The notes under the pieces: generated by a model
What the model saw: only the letters and a program-made list of their open reading frames with translations
Told to the model about the DNA's origin: nothing
Database searches by the model: none
NCBI GenBank assembly: GCA_039045975.1
Contig: JBCCJA010000018.1
Location: 1 to 63,719, forward strand
Direction of reading: 5' to 3'
Length of the DNA stretch: 63,719 bases
Source of the DNA: JBCCJA01 sp039045975
GTDB taxonomy: Bacteria; Planctomycetota; Planctomycetia; Planctomycetales; Planctomycetaceae
Position numbers and translations under genes: made by a program
Shown: in pieces, positions 27,390 to 35,431 of the stretch
Numbering within the stretch: the stretch's first letter is position 1
Layout: each line of letters begins with the position of its first letter

Positions 27390-28178
27390 GTGAGCGGCGC
27401 GTACGTGATCATCGGCGGCACGTCGGGCCTCGGCCTGTCGGCGACGCGGAAAGTGCTCGCCGAGGGCGGTTCGGTCGTCGCCGTCGGCCGTGACGAGCCG
27501 TCGGTCGCCACCGCGTGCGACGCGGTCGCCGACGGCGGCGACGACCGGTTTCACGGATTCGCCGCCGACGCGGTCGATCCCGGGACGGCCGACCGGGCCG
27601 TCGCCGACTGCGTGACACGGTTCGGACGGTTCGACGGCCTGTATCACGTCGCGGGCGGCAGCGGCCGACGGCACGGCGACGGCCCGGTCCACGAGGTCAC
27701 CGACGCCGGCGTCGAATACACGCTGTCCCTGAATCTGGCGTCGGTGATCTATTCGAACCGTGCGGCCGTGCGGTGCCTGTTGGAACGCGGCGTCGGCGGC
27801 TCGGTCGTCAATATGGGCTCGGTGCTCGGGTCGTCGCCGTCGTGGCGTCACTTCTCGACCGCCGTCTACGCCGCCGCGAAAGCGGGCATCGAGGGGCTGA
27901 CGCGGGCGAATGCGGCGCGGTACGCGGCCGACGACATCCGCTTCAACGTCGTCGCGCCGGCCCTCGTCGACACGCCGATGGCGAAGCGGGCCGTCGGCGA
28001 CGACGCGATCCGCGCCTTCGCGGGCACGAAGCAGCCGCTGGAGGGCGGACGCGTCGGGCTGCCGGGCGACCTCGACGGCGTCGTGTGGCTGCTGCTGTCG
28101 GAGGCAGGCCGGTACATCACCGGGCAGACGATCAAAGTCGACGGCGGCTGGTCGGTCAGCGAGGGGCAGTTCTCGTGA
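27390..28178 (+). CDS. Short-chain dehydrogenase/reductase
   Basis: 262 aa NAD(P)-dependent oxidoreductase and first gene of the sugar operon. The cofactor motif is GGTSGLGLS near the N-terminus (canonical T replaced by G at the first position). The catalytic Ser is in VNMGSVLGSS and the YxxxK is YAAAK. The C-terminus FSEAGRYITGQ-like (LLSEAGRYITGQTIKVDGGWSV) is typical of classical SDRs. The start is GTG at 27390, and the stop overlaps the ROK start (GTGA). It probably oxidises the sugar or a later polyol. Confidence 0.88.
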   Translation: MSGAYVIIGGTSGLGLSATRKVLAEGGSVVAVGRDEPSVATACDAVADGGDDRFHGFAADAVDPGTADRAVADCVTRFGRFDGLYHVAGGSGRRHGDGPVHEVTDAGVEYTLSLNLASVIYSNRAAVRCLLERGVGGSVVNMGSVLGSSPSWRHFSTAVYAAAKAGIEGLTRANAARYAADDIRFNVVAPALVDTPMAKRAVGDDAIRAFAGTKQPLEGGRVGLPGDLDGVVWLLLSEAGRYITGQTIKVDGGWSVSEGQFS

Positions 28179-29083
28179 CGAGACACGCGATCGGCGTCGA
28201 CCTCGGCGGCACGAAGATCAAGGCGTGCCTCGTCACGGGCGACGGCGAGATCGTCGCCCGCGAAACGCGACCGACGGTCGACGACGGCGGACGCGGTTGG
28301 GTTTCGGCCGTGGCCGCGACGGTCGAGGCGTTGAGCCTCGGCCACGAAGACCGCCCGGCGGTCGGCCTGGCGGCCCCGGGCATTGCGTCGTCGGACGGCC
28401 GCTCTATCGCGGTCATGCCGGGCCGGCTTGCGGGTCTCGAGCGGTTCGACTGGAGCGAGGCCGTCGGGACGCCGGTCGCGGTGCTCAACGACGCCCACGC
28501 GTTCGTCGCCGGCGAGGCGTGGCTCGGGGCGGCCCGGGACGAGGCGACCGTCGTCGGGCTGACGCTCGGTACCGGCGTTGGCGGCGGTGTCCTCATCGAC
28601 GGCCGGCCGTTCGTCGGCCGTGACGGTCGGGCCGGGCACCTCGGCCACATCTCGCTCGACCCGGAAGGCGGTCTCGATATTACGAACACGCCCGGCAGTC
28701 TCGAAGACGCGATCGGCGAGCATTCGCTGTCGTCGAGATCGGGCGGCCGGTTCGCGACGACGGCCGACCTCGTCGAGGCGGTCCGGACCGCAGACGGGCA
28801 GGCGACGGAGGTCTGGTCGCGGTCGGTGCGGGCGTTGGCGGCGGCGGTGGCGTCGCTGATCAATATATTTTCGCCCGAGTCGGTCGTGATCGGCGGCGGG
28901 ATCGCGTCAGCCGGGGAGACGCTGTTTGAGCCGCTGCGGACGCGGCTGGACGAGATCGAATGGCGTCCGTTCGGACGCGTGACGCCGGTCCGCCCGGCCG
29001 AACTGGGAACCTGGGCCGGCGCGGTCGGGGCCGCACGGGAAGCGATGCGTAAAAATCTTAAGTCGAGCGGCGGTGAGCCATGA
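28175..29083 (+). CDS. ROK family sugar kinase-like protein lacking the cysteine zinc motif
   Basis: 302 aa from the GTG at 28175, overlapping the SDR stop. ROK/ASKHA landmarks are HAIGVDLGGTKIKACLV (phosphate 1), VLNDAHAFVAGEAWLGAA with the catalytic Asp, LGTGVGGGVLIDG and the C-terminal VVIGGGIA. Where most ROK kinases carry the CxCGxxGCxE zinc motif, this protein reads LDITNTPGSLEDAIG: the Gly and Glu are kept but no cysteine is present. It is likely a kinase for the pathway's sugar or keto-deoxy acid; the ATG at 29080 of the next gene overlaps its end. Confidence 0.85.
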   Translation: MTRHAIGVDLGGTKIKACLVTGDGEIVARETRPTVDDGGRGWVSAVAATVEALSLGHEDRPAVGLAAPGIASSDGRSIAVMPGRLAGLERFDWSEAVGTPVAVLNDAHAFVAGEAWLGAARDEATVVGLTLGTGVGGGVLIDGRPFVGRDGRAGHLGHISLDPEGGLDITNTPGSLEDAIGEHSLSSRSGGRFATTADLVEAVRTADGQATEVWSRSVRALAAAVASLINIFSPESVVIGGGIASAGETLFEPLRTRLDEIEWRPFGRVTPVRPAELGTWAGAVGAAREAMRKNLKSSGGEP

Positions 29084-29898
29084 GCAGCGTGATCGAAGAT
29101 TATTTAGACCGCAGCGAGTCGATCGTGGGCAAGATCCGCGGCCAACGGGCGGAACTGGAACGGGCGGCCGGCTATTTCGCCGACACGATCCGCGTCGGGC
29201 GGATGGTGCACCTGTTCGGCTCCGGCCACAGCCGCATGCTCGTCGAGGAGATGTGGCCGCGGTACGGCTCGTTCCCGGGCTTTAATCCGATCGTCGAGCT
29301 GTCTTTAAGTTTTCATAACCTGGTCGTCGGCGCGAACGGCCAGCGGCAGGCGATGTTCCTGGAAGGCGTGAGCGGGCTCGCGACGCGGATTTTAAGGAAT
29401 TTCGATATCGACGCCCGCGACTCCGCGTTGATCGCGTCGTCGAGCGGCTGCAGCATCACGCCGACCGAGATGGCCGAGGAACTCAGCGGCCGCGGCGTCC
29501 GCGTCGTCGCGATCGTCAGCCGCGACCACGCCGAGGCGAGCGCGAGCAAGCGGCCCGACGGCAAGAAGCTGCAGGACTTCGCCGACGTCGTGCTCGACAC
29601 CGGCGCGCCGGTCGGCGACGCGATGGTCCGCGTCCCGGGGCTGGAGACGCCTGTCGCGCCCGGATCGACGGTCGGCGGGTGCCTGCTCGTGAACTGCCTG
29701 AAGGCCGAGGTCGCGCGGCTGCTGACTGAGGCCGGTTGCCCGCCGAAGGTGCTGACCGCGGGGGCGATCGTCGGCGCCGAGCGGTCGACCGAGCTGTTCG
29801 AGGCCGCCTACGACGAGCACGCCCACCGCATGGCCGGGCTGTACGCCGGGGTCGGACGCGAACCGGCGGTCGTCGGCTCGAACGGGAGCCCGGCATGA
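29080..29898 (+). CDS. SIS domain protein
   Basis: 272 aa sugar-phosphate-binding protein of the UPF0309-like SIS group. VHLFGSGHSRMLVEEMWPRYG is the phosphosugar-binding loop, and SALIASSSGCSITPTEMAEEL is the second Ser-rich loop. VVAIVSRDHAEASASKRPDGKKLQDFADVVLDTGAP completes the fold. Such proteins isomerise or sense amino-sugar or ketose phosphates. It is coupled on both sides by ATGA overlaps to the ROK and FAD-oxidoreductase genes. Confidence 0.88.
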   Translation: MSSVIEDYLDRSESIVGKIRGQRAELERAAGYFADTIRVGRMVHLFGSGHSRMLVEEMWPRYGSFPGFNPIVELSLSFHNLVVGANGQRQAMFLEGVSGLATRILRNFDIDARDSALIASSSGCSITPTEMAEELSGRGVRVVAIVSRDHAEASASKRPDGKKLQDFADVVLDTGAPVGDAMVRVPGLETPVAPGSTVGGCLLVNCLKAEVARLLTEAGCPPKVLTAGAIVGAERSTELFEAAYDEHAHRMAGLYAGVGREPAVVGSNGSPA

Positions 29899-31298
29899 AC
29901 GACGCCCTCAGGCACGACCGGGTCCCGACGTGGGCCGAGGTCGACGTGCTCGTCGTCGGCGCCGGCTCGTCGGGCTGCTGTGCGGCGATCGCGGCGGCGG
30001 AGGGGCCCGGTTCGCCGTCGGTCGCGCTCGTCGATCGTTACGGCTTCCCGGGCGGCGTCTCGACGCAGGCCCTCGACACGTTTTACGGCTTCTACACGCC
30101 GGGCGACGACGCGAAGCGGGTCGTCGGCGGGCTCCCGGCCCGCGTCGTCGACACGCTCGACGACGCCGACGTGGTGTTCCTCAGGCCGAACACCTACGGG
30201 GCAGGGACCGGTGTGAATTACAACCCGGAACGGCTGAAGCTGGTGTGGGACGAGTTGCTCGCCGCGGCCGGCGTGCGGGTACTGCTGCACTCGCGGCTGA
30301 TCGACGTGGAGACCTCCGGCGACCGGCCCGTCGCGGCGGTGGTGCTCGGCAAACAGGACCTCGGTCGGATCGTCGCGAAGCGGTTCGTCGACGCGTCGGG
30401 CGACGCCGACTTCTGTCACTTCGCAGGGATCGCGTACGAGAAGGCGGGCGAGTCGGAGCCGGCCCAGACGATGACCACGACGTTCCGCATGGCGAACGTC
30501 GACCTCGACCGTTACGCCGCCGCCGGCGGCAAAAAGAGGCTCGCCACCGAGATGGCCGACGCGGTTGAGACCGGCACGCACGAGCTGCCCCGCAAGGCCG
30601 GCAGCGTGCACCGGATGAACGTCGCGGGGTGCATCTCGACCGTCGCGGTCCGCGTCGCCGGGTACGACCCGACCGACTCGGAACAGCTCGCCGCGGCCGA
30701 ACGCGAGGGCCGCCGCCAGGCGTTCGTTTACGAGCGGTTCCTCCGCGACCGCGTGCCGGGCTTCGCCGACGCGAACATCATCGGGCTCTCCAGCGGCATC
30801 GGCGTCCGCGAGAGCCGACGGGTCTACGGCGAATATCGGCTGACGCGGGAGGACTGCCTCACCGCGGCCCGCTTCGACGACGCGGTGCTGCTCTGCGGGG
30901 CGCCGATCGAGGACCACCGCCCGGCCGCCGACGGCGAGGACGAAACGGTCTGGGAATACGTCCCCGCCGGCGACGTCTACGAGGTGCCCTACCGCACGCT
31001 CGTGCCACGCGGGAGCGACACGGTGTGGGTCACCGGTCGCTGCTTCAGCGCGACGCACGACGCGCACGCCTCGTGCCGGTCGATGGGCCAGACGATGGCG
31101 ATGGGCGAGGCGGCCGGGACGGCGGCGGCGCTGTCGCTGGCCGAGGACGCGGGGGCGAGGTCGCTCGACGTGACGAGGCTCCGTGAGTCGCTGGCCGACC
31201 GCGGGGCGGTCCTCGAACGGCCCGACCTGGCCGCGGACACGTCGGCCGACGGCTGGCGTCGCGACCGACGCAAAACCGCCGACGGGGTGGCGTGTTGA
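29895..31298 (+). CDS. FAD-dependent oxidoreductase (FAD_oxidored family)
   Basis: 467 aa from the ATG at 29895, which overlaps the SIS gene. The N-terminus has the dinucleotide fold VDVLVVGAGSSGCCAAIAAAEG and the family-typical GGVSTQALDTFYGFY segment. The middle carries RFVDASGDADFCHFAGIAYE. The C-terminus has WVTGRCFSATHDAHASCRSMGQTMAMGEAAGTAAAL, the second FAD-contact block. No Tat or Sec signal is seen, so it is cytosolic. Members of this family accompany sugar and glycan loci in planctomycetes and Bacteroidota, and their substrates are mostly unknown. Confidence 0.88.
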   Translation: MNDALRHDRVPTWAEVDVLVVGAGSSGCCAAIAAAEGPGSPSVALVDRYGFPGGVSTQALDTFYGFYTPGDDAKRVVGGLPARVVDTLDDADVVFLRPNTYGAGTGVNYNPERLKLVWDELLAAAGVRVLLHSRLIDVETSGDRPVAAVVLGKQDLGRIVAKRFVDASGDADFCHFAGIAYEKAGESEPAQTMTTTFRMANVDLDRYAAAGGKKRLATEMADAVETGTHELPRKAGSVHRMNVAGCISTVAVRVAGYDPTDSEQLAAAEREGRRQAFVYERFLRDRVPGFADANIIGLSSGIGVRESRRVYGEYRLTREDCLTAARFDDAVLLCGAPIEDHRPAADGEDETVWEYVPAGDVYEVPYRTLVPRGSDTVWVTGRCFSATHDAHASCRSMGQTMAMGEAAGTAAALSLAEDAGARSLDVTRLRESLADRGAVLERPDLAADTSADGWRRDRRKTADGVAC

Positions 31299-32260
31299 AC
31301 GCCTTCGTCCGCACGGTGCTCGGCGACGTCCCGGCCGACGATATCGGCGTCTGTTACGCGCACGAGCATCTGATCATCGACCGCAGCGCCGCGACGGAGC
31401 GCTACCCCGGCGTGCTGCTCGACTCCGAAGAGAACTGCGTCACGGAGTTGAAGCAGTTCCACGCCGACGGCGGCCGGACGATGGTCGATTCGATGCCCTG
31501 CGACGCGGGCCGGAACGTCGTGAAGCTCGCGTCGGTCTCTTCCCGGACGGACGTGAATATCGTCTGCCCGACCGGGCTGCACTTGGCACAGTATTACCCG
31601 CACGGGCACTGGGGCGAGCGGTATGCGGTCGACCGGATGGCCGACCTGTTTATCGCCGATATCGAGGATGGCATCGACCGCTTCGATTACGGCGGCCCCG
31701 TCGTCGAGCGGACGCCGTATCGGGCGGGCGTCATTAAAGTCGCAACCAAAGGCGTCGGACCCGACGACCGCGAGCGGCGGATCTTCGAGGCCGCCGCAGC
31801 CGCCCACCGGCGGACCGGCGCGCCGATCCTCACGCACACCGAAATGGGGCTCGGGGCGATCGAACAGATCGAGACTTTGGACGCTTGCGGCGTCAATCTG
31901 AGACACGTCGTGATTTCGCACACCGACCGCAATCCCGACGTCGCCTATCACCGCGAAATCTTAAATTCGGGCGTCCGCGTCGAGTACGACAGCGGCTTCC
32001 GGTGGCCGGGCGAGGAAAATCCGACGCTCGAACTGCTCGTCACGCTGCTCGACGAGTTCCCCGACCGGATCATGCTCGGCATGGACGCGGCCCGGCCGAA
32101 GTATTGGATAAGTTATGGCGGCGGGCCGGGGCTCAGCTTTTTATTGACGACTTTCAGTCAGCGGCTGCTCAAGAGGGGCGTGCCCGCGTCCCGGCTCGAC
32201 CGAATATTCGTGACCACGCCGGCGGCGACGTATCGGTTCGCCGCGCCGGCCGAAAATTAA
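31292..32260 (+). CDS. Phosphotriesterase-like amidohydrolase, probable sugar lactonase
   Basis: 322 aa metal-dependent hydrolase. All metal ligands of the phosphotriesterase family are in place: His24 and His26 (AHEHL), the carbamylated lysine Lys149 (GVIKVAT), His182 (ILTHTEMG), His210 (VISHTD) and Asp265 (LGMDAARPK). Family members act mostly on lactones, and the operon of oxidoreductases and a KDPG-type aldolase fits lactone opening after sugar oxidation. The start is GTG 31292 (TTG 31295 also possible), overlapping the preceding stop. Confidence 0.88.
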   Translation: MLNAFVRTVLGDVPADDIGVCYAHEHLIIDRSAATERYPGVLLDSEENCVTELKQFHADGGRTMVDSMPCDAGRNVVKLASVSSRTDVNIVCPTGLHLAQYYPHGHWGERYAVDRMADLFIADIEDGIDRFDYGGPVVERTPYRAGVIKVATKGVGPDDRERRIFEAAAAAHRRTGAPILTHTEMGLGAIEQIETLDACGVNLRHVVISHTDRNPDVAYHREILNSGVRVEYDSGFRWPGEENPTLELLVTLLDEFPDRIMLGMDAARPKYWISYGGGPGLSFLLTTFSQRLLKRGVPASRLDRIFVTTPAATYRFAAPAEN

Positions 32261-32274
32261 AATCGGAGGCGGAC

Positions 32275-33369
32275 GTGTCTGACCGTTGGCGTGTCGCCGG
32301 GATTAATTTTTCTCACATGCACATGGGCGACCTGCTCCGCAATGTCGCCGAGCACGCCAGGGCCGACATCGTTGCGGTCTGCGACGAGGACCGCTCGGCG
32401 ACGGCCGAGGCGGTCGCGAACTTCGGCCTGCGCGATGATGCCGTCTTCACCGACGCGGAGCGGTGCCTCGAACAGACGCGGCCCGACCTCGTGATCCTCT
32501 GTCCGCCGACCGCCGAGCACGCCGACTGGGTCGAACGTGTCGCCCCGTTCGGACCGCACATGCTCGTCGAGAAGCCGTTCGCGGCGTCGGTCGCCGACGC
32601 CGACCGCATGACAGCGGCGGCCGAACGGTCCGGCAAAAAGCTGATCATCAATTGGCCGCTCCGCTGGGTCGAGAGCCACGTCACGACGCACCGATTGATC
32701 ACGGAGGGCGTGATCGGCGACGTCCTCGAAGTCCATTACTACGACGGGAACCGCGGGCCGCTCTATCACGGGGCCGACAAGATCGAACGCACGCCGACCG
32801 CCGCCGACAAGGCCGCCAGTTGGTGGTATCGGCAGGCGGCCGGCGGGGGGTCGCTCCGCGATTACCTCGGCTACGGCGTCACGCTCGGATCGTGGTTCAA
32901 CGGCGGGGCCGAGCCGCTCGAAGTGACCGCGACCGCTTGGGGCGAGGCCGGGTTAGAAGTCGACGAGCACTCGGTCACCGTCGTCCGCTACGCGACCGGC
33001 CTGTCCAAGTTCGAGACCCGCTGGGGCACCTTCACCGACCCGTGGACGCACCAGCCGGAGCCGCGTTGCGGCTTCGTCGTCCGCGGCAGCGCCGGTTCGA
33101 TCGCCAGCTACGACTACGAGCCGACCGTGCGACTGCAGACGGCCGAGGCCCCGGCCGGCCGCGACGTGCCGGTCGACCCGCTCCCCGAGGGCGGACGCAA
33201 CGGCGTCGAGTACGCCTTGGCCCGGATCGCGGCGGACGAGCCGATCGAGGGCCCGCTGTCACCGGCCGTCGCCCGGCTCGGCCAGCAGATCGTCGACGCG
33301 GCCTTGTTGAGTGTTCGAGAACGCCGTCCCGTGAAGTTCGAGGAAGCGGCTCCGGGGGCGACGGCATGA
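32275..33369 (+). CDS. Gfo/Idh/MocA family oxidoreductase with altered catalytic His region
   Basis: 364 aa from the GTG at 32275, with GGAGG just upstream. The N-terminal Rossmann fold (WRVAGINFSHMHMGDLLRNVAEH, IVAVCDEDRSATAEAVANF) and the EKPFA motif are clear. Where most family members have GGGALxDxGxH, this protein reads GGGSLRDYLGYGVTLGSWF, with no histidine at the catalytic position. It may therefore use another acid/base residue or be a partner of the next protein, to which it is joined by an ATGA overlap. Confidence 0.85.
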   Translation: MSDRWRVAGINFSHMHMGDLLRNVAEHARADIVAVCDEDRSATAEAVANFGLRDDAVFTDAERCLEQTRPDLVILCPPTAEHADWVERVAPFGPHMLVEKPFAASVADADRMTAAAERSGKKLIINWPLRWVESHVTTHRLITEGVIGDVLEVHYYDGNRGPLYHGADKIERTPTAADKAASWWYRQAAGGGSLRDYLGYGVTLGSWFNGGAEPLEVTATAWGEAGLEVDEHSVTVVRYATGLSKFETRWGTFTDPWTHQPEPRCGFVVRGSAGSIASYDYEPTVRLQTAEAPAGRDVPVDPLPEGGRNGVEYALARIAADEPIEGPLSPAVARLGQQIVDAALLSVRERRPVKFEEAAPGATA

Positions 33370-34502
33370 GTGATCGCGTCGAAGACGACCCGCGGGCCCT
33401 CAAAGCCGCCGAGGTCGCGAACGTCGAGGCACCCGACCTCGAGTATCTCCCGCCGAGGCCGCAGTCTTGGCGTCCGCGGATCGGCCTCGTCGGCTGCGGC
33501 GGGATTTCGGCGACCCAACTCGACGCGTACCGCAAGCACGGGTTCGAGGTCGCCGCACTCTGTAGCCGCGACCCGTCGGCGGCCGAGGCGCGACGGGCCG
33601 AATACTTCCCGGCCGCCCGGGTCACGACCGACGAGGGCGACCTGTTCGGCGACCCGACGCTCGATGTGATCGACTTCGCCACGCCCGCCGGGCACCGGGC
33701 CGAGGCGATCCCGCACGCGATCGACGCCGGTAAACACGTTTTGTCACAGAAGCCGTTCGTGACCGACCTCGACGTCGGCGAGTCGCTGGTCGAACGGGCG
33801 GCGACGCGGCGCGTGACGCTCGCCGTAAATCAGAACGGGCGTTGGGCGCCTTACTTCGCATACCTGCGGGCCGCGGCCGACGCCGGGCTGCTCGGCGAGA
33901 TCCGGTCGGTCGACGTGCAGATCGCCTGGGACCACCGCTGGATCGACGAGACCGACTTCGTCCGCGTCCCGCACGTCGTGCTGTACGACTTCGGCATCCA
34001 CTGGTTCGATATGATCGCGTGCCTGTTCGGCGGGCGGCTCGGCGGGCGGGTCTTCGCGGCGGTGTCGGCCGACGCGACGCGGGGCGACAAGCCGCCGCTA
34101 TCGGCCCATGCCGTCCTCGACGGCCCCGGCGTGGCGGCGAGTCTGACGCTCCGCGCCGCGACGGCCCACGGGCCGGAGGAGTCGGTCACCGTCGTCGGGA
34201 CCGAGGGCACGTTCCGTTCCCGAGGGCCGGTCTGCGGGGCGGGCGAGATCACGCTTACGTCGGCGGCGGGCCGGGCGGTCAAAACGCTCGAAGGCCAATG
34301 GTTCCCCGACGGCTTCGCCGGCGCGATGGGCGAGATGCTCGCCGCGATCGAACTGTCACGCGAGCCGGTCAATGCGGCACGGGGCAATCTGGCCGGCCTC
34401 GGCCTCTGTTTCGCGGCCGTCGCGTCGGCCGAGCGTGGCGGTCCGGTCGAGATCGGCAGTGTCAGGCGGCTCGACCCGGCGTGGGTGCGGCGGGACGGCT
34501 GA
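33366..34502 (+). CDS. Gfo/Idh/MocA family oxidoreductase
   Basis: 378 aa, last gene of the sugar operon. A 40-residue N-terminal extension precedes the Rossmann motif IGLVGCGGISATQLDAYRKHGF. The usual EKP is QKP (LSQKPFVTDLDVGE). The catalytic His is present in YDFGIHWFDMIACLFGG. Together with the preceding enzyme it could carry out paired oxidation and reduction on a sugar ring. It is convergent with the PAS-AraC gene; the 47-bp gap has a small GACGC/GCGTC hairpin (34502-34515). Confidence 0.87.
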   Translation: MSDRVEDDPRALKAAEVANVEAPDLEYLPPRPQSWRPRIGLVGCGGISATQLDAYRKHGFEVAALCSRDPSAAEARRAEYFPAARVTTDEGDLFGDPTLDVIDFATPAGHRAEAIPHAIDAGKHVLSQKPFVTDLDVGESLVERAATRRVTLAVNQNGRWAPYFAYLRAAADAGLLGEIRSVDVQIAWDHRWIDETDFVRVPHVVLYDFGIHWFDMIACLFGGRLGGRVFAAVSADATRGDKPPLSAHAVLDGPGVAASLTLRAATAHGPEESVTVVGTEGTFRSRGPVCGAGEITLTSAAGRAVKTLEGQWFPDGFAGAMGEMLAAIELSREPVNAARGNLAGLGLCFAAVASAERGGPVEIGSVRRLDPAWVRRDG

Positions 34503-34549
34503 CGCCGAGGCGTCTTGCCTGACCTGCGTCGCGCGGGTGCGGTGGCGGC

Positions 34550-35308
34550 TCAGCCCTGTTTTCTGAAGCGGCGTCGGTAGGCGGCCGGGTTCATGCCGGT
34601 CGACTCGCGGAACCGGCGGGCCATGTGGCTCTGGTCGGCGAAGCCGGTCTCGGCCGCGATCTCGGCGAGGTCCTTGTTCGTCGTCACGAGCAGTTTCTGC
34701 ACGGTGTGGACGCGGACTTGCCGCACGAAGCGGGCCGGTGACATGTTCAGCAACTGGCGGAACCGTCGATTGAAATGCGTCGGCGAGATCCCGGCCATCT
34801 CTGCCAGCGAGGCCGTCGTCAGCGAGGAGGCGTAGTTCGCCTCGATGTGTCGGACCGCCGGCGCGAGCTCTTCGTACACCCCTGTCAGGCCGTCGGAGGC
34901 CTCGATCCGGTACATCGCGTTGATCAGCCCGACCACGTCGCCGGCGGTGTTACGCAGAGGATTTTTGGCCGAAACGTACCAATGCGGTTCGTGCCCGCGG
35001 TGCATCATCAGCCAGACGCGGTTCCGCAGCGGACGGCCCTCGGACATCACCCTCGAGTCCTCGGCGATGTACGCCTCGGCCAACGCCGGGGGATGGAAGT
35101 CGCGGTCGGTCAGACCGATCGCTTCCATCTCGTTCGCTATCCCTTTGACATCCAGGAAGACCGAATTGACCCGCACGAAGCGGCTGTGCCGGTCTTTGAT
35201 GCAGCAATACACCTCGGGCAGGGCGTCGAAGACGTCGAACGCCGACTCCGCGAGCGGCTGTCGGGCGAAGAAGTCGCGTTGCAGGGATTCGGGGGATTCG
35301 TCGGCCAT
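34550..35308 (-). CDS. PAS-AraC family transcriptional regulator
   Basis: 252 aa. Residues about 20-130 form a PAS sensor (FDVFDALPEVYCCIKDRHSRFVRVNSVFLDVKG, then WYVSAKNPLRNTAGDVVGLINAMYRIE). Residues about 150-250 form a double helix-turn-helix AraC domain (LTTASLAEMAGISPTHFNRRFRQLLNMSP, DLAEIAAETGFADQSHMARRFRESTGMNPAAYRRRF). It is divergent from the PSCyt1/DUF1553 gene across a 123-bp gap, so it probably activates that pair. The PAS ligand is unknown. Confidence 0.88.
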   Translation of the reverse strand: MADESPESLQRDFFARQPLAESAFDVFDALPEVYCCIKDRHSRFVRVNSVFLDVKGIANEMEAIGLTDRDFHPPALAEAYIAEDSRVMSEGRPLRNRVWLMMHRGHEPHWYVSAKNPLRNTAGDVVGLINAMYRIEASDGLTGVYEELAPAVRHIEANYASSLTTASLAEMAGISPTHFNRRFRQLLNMSPARFVRQVRVHTVQKLLVTTNKDLAEIAAETGFADQSHMARRFRESTGMNPAAYRRRFRKQG

Positions 35309-35431
35309 GGTCGGAACGTACTGATGGCGGACAGAAAATTACAAGACAGCCGGCGACATTCCGGCATAATTTGATAAGTCGCCACGGTCTCCTCCGGCCG
35401 TGCCCACAACCCGCCCGACGAGTCACGCCCT

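Noticed and set aside
29808..31067. 419-aa minus-strand open frame
   Set aside because: Antisense to the FAD oxidoreductase; no motif and composition of a shadow frame.
32463..34502. 679-aa open frame beginning inside the first Gfo/Idh/MocA gene
   Set aside because: Only its second part (from 33366) is real coding sequence; the first part is a wrong-frame reading of the preceding gene.
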